Shown piece by piece: positions 61,115-64,000 of a DNA stretch of 64,000 bases; position 1 is the first letter of the stretch, and each line of letters opens with the position of its first letter. The notes beneath the pieces are model-generated. The model made no database searches, was not told the DNA's origin, and was given only the letters and a program-made list of their open reading frames with translations. Origin of the DNA: Stramonita haemastoma (taxonomy: Eukaryota; Mollusca; Gastropoda; Neogastropoda; Muricidae); assembly GCA_030674155.1 (NCBI GenBank), contig CM060322.1:59975264-60039263 (forward strand), in the 5' to 3' direction. Position numbers and translations under genes: made by a program.

Positions 61115-61160
61115 CCACTAACATGGTGCCCCCACGGTCCGCGGGATTACGGGACAGGTG
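61115..61160 (+). mobile_element. LINE 3'-terminal scrap
   Basis: ATGGTGCCCCCACGGTCCGC, GGGATTACGGGACAGGTG. It matches the last bases of the endonuclease-RT type LINE ends at 7265 and 27262 but with a GGTGAAGGTGAA tail in place of GATA. Confidence 0.5.
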
Positions 61161-61199
61161 AGGGTGAAGGTGAACATGGATGAACGCAGTGAAAGGTGT

Positions 61200-61815
61200 G
61201 GGTAACGCTACTTAAAACCCTTTGTTTAATCTTGGTTTGGGCTATACCTGGTTGCAACAAGAAGTTGGTTGTGAACAAACTTTTATATCGTCATTCAAGC
61301 AGAGATGGAAGATGTTTATATGCAAAAAATAGAATGGGTCTGGCATGGTCAAAGATATATACCAAACGTATCGACTGTTTAAAGCTAACTCTGAATGTGA
61401 ACAATATTTTGAATACATGGATATGAAAATTTCATGGACTGTTTAATTAAAATTCGTCTTGGCTTGCTACCAATTAATGGCTCATCTTTTAAAACAACTT
61501 TTAAAAAGCACATTGACCACACGTGTAAGCTGTATAATGTATTGAGAGACGAGAAGCATTTTATAAAGAGCTGTATTCTACATTGTGGTCTAAGACAAAT
61601 GTTTGAACTCTATTAGTTAACCATATGTGCATTTGTTGAAATATGGTTCTGTTCGACCATTCGCAATCTGAGATTCTTTTTTTCAATGCTTTGAAAGTAC
61701 GACAGCATTTTGTTGAACATTTTAATAATAGACGATGCCAAATTGTATGATGAAAAGATGTTTCAAGTAGATCATATTGTCTTAATTTGGATGGTCCCAT
61801 GTTCACATTAGTCAT
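61200..61815 (+). mobile_element. Decayed LINE ORF remnant
   Basis: Three frames read in succession: VVNKLLYRHSSRDGRCLYAK, LIKIRLGLLPINGSSFKTTF, CKLYNVLRDEKHFIKSC and CGLRQMF. The Ile-Arg-Leu-Gly...Cys...Asp-Glu-x-His-Phe...Cys order is that of the C-terminal zinc-ligand region of several LINE ORFs. Multiple stops and frame changes show it is old. Confidence 0.45.
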
Positions 61816-61999
61816 GTTTTGACAGTTGCCATATAAAACAACAATGTCATTTTTTTTATTTTGGCTATTTTGCTATTCTTTTTTAGACCCCATTTTCGGG
61901 GTTGGAGGCCTGAGGAATAAATTTGTTTATTGTTCATTGTTCTCTCTCTGTCCCTTCACCCACATGCTTTGGATGACACTATGTCTTATTTCCGTGTGG

Positions 62000-62004
<5 letters not shown>

Positions 62005-62083
<79 letters not shown>
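62005..62083. repeat. (CA)n microsatellite
   Basis: About 39 pure CA units. Confidence 0.95.
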
Positions 62084-62085
<2 letters not shown>

Positions 62086-62283
62086 TCTTGTGCTCACATT
62101 GAATATCCATACGTTTTCACAGAAAAGTAGGTCAGCCATGGCTGGTGATATAGATCACAGACATACCCAGCATGCAGTCTGAGCTGAGCGGTGGGGCATG
62201 GCAGTGCAATGATCTGTCCACAAGAAGAAGCAGACACAGACTTGTGTCATCTTTTAAAAACAATTTTAATATTACTGTACGTC

Positions 62284-62602
62284 ACAGCAGATTAATTTCT
62301 CTGCGTAAAATTCGGGCTGCTCTCTCCGGGGAGAGCACGTCGCCACAAGTGCAGCGCGACCCATTCTTTCAATTTCTTTTTCCTGTATGCAACTGTATTT
62401 GTTTCCTCATCAGAGTGGCTTTTTCTACATAATTTTGCTAGGGACAACCCTCTTATTACCATGGGTTCTTTTACGTGCGCTAAATAAAGATGTGTAACAC
62501 ACGGGACATCGGTTTATCGTCTCAAACGAAAGACTAGCACCTAGATCACTACTCATGGTCTAATGGATTAGGGTAAAAAGTTTTGGGCCCAAACGGGATA
62601 CG
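62284..62602 (-). mobile_element. SINE family B, head truncated at the B box
   Basis: GCGTAAAATTCGGGCTGCTC, GTTCTTTTACGTGCGCTAAA, CACGGGACATCGGTTTATCG, and GGGCCCAAACGGGAT, where homology stops. Its lost end lies 15 bp before the first repeated splice acceptor of the channel gene. Confidence 0.8.
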
Positions 62603-62617
62603 ATGCTGTGTTCCCAG

Positions 62618-62911
62618 GTATGAGACACATTACAGACTTGTGTCATCTCATGTTGTCAGGTACGAGACCCGGACTGTGTCATGTCATGTTGTCAGGTACG
62701 AGACCCAGACTGTGTCATCTCGTGTTGTCAGGTACGAGACCCAGACTGTGTCATCTCGTGTTGTCAGGTACGAGACCCAGACTGTGTCATCTCGTGTTGT
62801 CAGGTACGAGACCCAGACTGTGTCATCTCATGTTCTCAGGTACGAGACCCAGACTGTGTCACCTCATGTTCTCAGGTACGAGACCCAGACTGTGTCATCT
62901 CATGTTGTCAG
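62618..62911 (+). repeat. 36-bp tandem repeat of the channel exon-3 splice acceptor
   Basis: After AG at 62617, 62659, 62695, 62731, 62767, 62803, 62839, 62875 and 62911, the same exon-start sequence (GTACGAGACCCAGACT; GTATGAGACACAT in the first) recurs. Spacing is 36 bp (first 42), all multiples of three. No stop occurs in the frame of the downstream exon. Each unit joins about 16 nt of exon start to about 20 nt of the preceding intron end (TCATCTCATGTTGTCAG). Translated, the unit is YETQTVSSRVVR with small changes (SSHVLR, SPHVLR, SCHVVR). Confidence 0.92.
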
Positions 62912-63086
62912 GTACGAGACCCAGACTCAGGTGGACCTTGGCTTCTCCTCCCTGAGCTTCCCAGCCATCACCGTCTGCAACATCAACCGGATCCGGAAGT
63001 CCAAGCTGAGAATGGCCTCGGTTGATTTGCAGAGCTTCATTGAAGAGATTCAGCCTTCCAAGATCGTGGAGTCCATGGAAAACTAC
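62912..63086 (+). CDS. DEG/ENaC channel, exon after TM1
   Basis: One base plus 58 codons. Phase 2 in joins AA of exon 2 to G, giving Lys, so the product reads through TM1 as LIHQYYKYETQTQVDLGFSS. Next comes the strongly conserved family block LSFPAITVCNINRIRKSKL (Phe-Pro-Ala-Val/Ile-Thr-Val-Cys-Asn), which starts the palm/finger region, then an amphipathic segment (ASVDLQSFIEEIQPSKIVES). Donor TAC/GTGAGTG at 63087, phase 0 out. The last of nine candidate acceptors gives the canonical family join. Later exons lie outside the window. Confidence 0.88.
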
Positions 63087-63147
63087 GTGAGTGTGCAAAC
63101 AGCAAAGTTATGCAATGGATACCATAATTGTTTACACATATCTGTTT

Positions 63148-63256
63148 AAAATCAGATTTTGTAAATGTATGTAGAAAATGACAAACAAATAAATTCGTAA
63201 ATGTATGTAGAAAATGAAGATTTTATTTTCTACATTCCTTTACGAAATCTGATTTT
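63148..63256. other. Imperfect 32-bp inverted repeat with an internal direct copy
   Basis: Arms 63148-63179 and 63225-63256 pair at 29 of 32 positions. The 45-nt loop contains a third, direct copy of GTAAATGTATGTAGAAAATG. It lies 60 bp downstream of the channel exon, in its intron. Confidence 0.8.
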
Positions 63257-63430
63257 TAAAATTAATTGCACCACAAAAGAAAAAATCTAAAGAACAGATT
63301 AGATCTTATCATTATCATAACATTATTTCACCAGCACTTTTTTTCTTTATTTGATAACGAAATAGCTGCAGCAAGACATTCTGACCCTGACTAGTGTAGT
63401 GTGTGTGCTCTGTCATTTCTATCTGTCCAC

Positions 63431-64000
63431 TTCTTTGTTTAGGGCCGTCTTGTTCCATCAGCTCTGTGCCATAATTGTACACACCGCATTGTTCTCATCA
63501 GTTCTGTGCCATAACTGTACACGCTGCCTTGTTCTCATCAGTTCTGTGCCATAACTGTACACGCTGCCTTGTTCTCATCAGTTCTGTGCCATAACTGTAC
63601 ACGCTGCCTTGTTCTCATCATTTCTGTGCCATAATTGTACACACTGCCTTGTTCTCATCATTTATGTGCCATAATTGTACACGCTGCCTTGTTCTCATCA
63701 TTTCTGTGCCATAATTGTACACACTGCCTTGTTCTCATCATTTCTGTGCCATAATTGTACACGCTGCCTTGTTCTCATCATTTCTGTGCCATAATTGTAC
63801 ACACCGCATTTTTCTCATCATTTCTGTGCCATAACTGTACACGCTGCCTTGTTCTCATCAGCCATGTGCCATAACTGTACACGCTGCCTTGTTCTCATCA
63901 GCCATGTGCCATAACTGTACACGCTGCCTTGTTCTCATCAGCTATGTGCCATAACTGTACACGCTGCCTTGTTCTCATCATTTCTGTGCCATAACTGTAC
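63431..64000. repeat. 40-bp minisatellite, about 14 copies to the window edge
   Basis: Unit GTTCTCATCAGTTCTGTGCC, ATAACTGTACACGCTGCCTT. Copies are 90% or more identical and alternate among GTTC, TTTC and CCAT/CTAT variants in runs, showing block-wise expansion. It continues beyond the window, in the channel intron. Confidence 0.94.

Noticed and set aside
62618..62911. CRISPR-like array
   Set aside because: Direct tandem repeat without unique spacers, in animal DNA; it is a splice-site duplication.

Overview
The window is animal nuclear DNA, most likely from a mollusc and probably a gastropod. It has spliced exons with GT-AG borders, no operons, very dense di-, tri- and tetranucleotide arrays, tRNA-headed SINEs built like molluscan ones, an esterase-ORF1/RNase-H LINE, and a class-A GPCR of the type expanded in gastropods. 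The species assignment is inference. Most long open frames here are low-complexity artefacts (CA, CT, GATA and similar repeats) and are not listed as genes.

Two host genes are supported. (1) A seven-transmembrane receptor on the + strand has three exons (8220-8623, 11438-11995, 12820-13036). Its frame is broken four times. Three of the breaks lie in or next to short C or T runs, so consensus errors are at least as likely as a pseudogene. (2) A DEG/ENaC sodium-channel gene on the + strand is seen as its 5' part: a proposed first coding exon (48669-48728), an exon with TM1 (55276-55607) and the start of the extracellular domain (62912-63086). The rest lies beyond the window. The intron phases agree (0/0, then 2/2).

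The rest is repeat-driven. A nearly complete 5.3-kb I/Nimb-like LINE (48829-54127, minus strand) lies in channel intron 1, with (TG)n arrays abutting both ends. Pieces of at least three other LINE types are scattered through the window. About 23 copies of one tRNA-derived SINE family (A), in two 3'-tail subtypes, and about five of a second (B) share a short central core. There is also a 176-bp TA-flanked inverted-repeat element (MITE-like), two hairpins, a LINE-tail family, a family that always sits beside trinucleotide arrays, and many minisatellites.

The most notable signal is at the channel's third exon. The intron/exon boundary has been tandemly duplicated, giving nine possible 3' splice sites 36 bp apart (one spacing is 42 bp), all in one open frame. 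Splice-site choice could therefore add multiples of a 12-residue unit just after TM1. The GPCR shows a similar local reiteration around its exon-2 donor.
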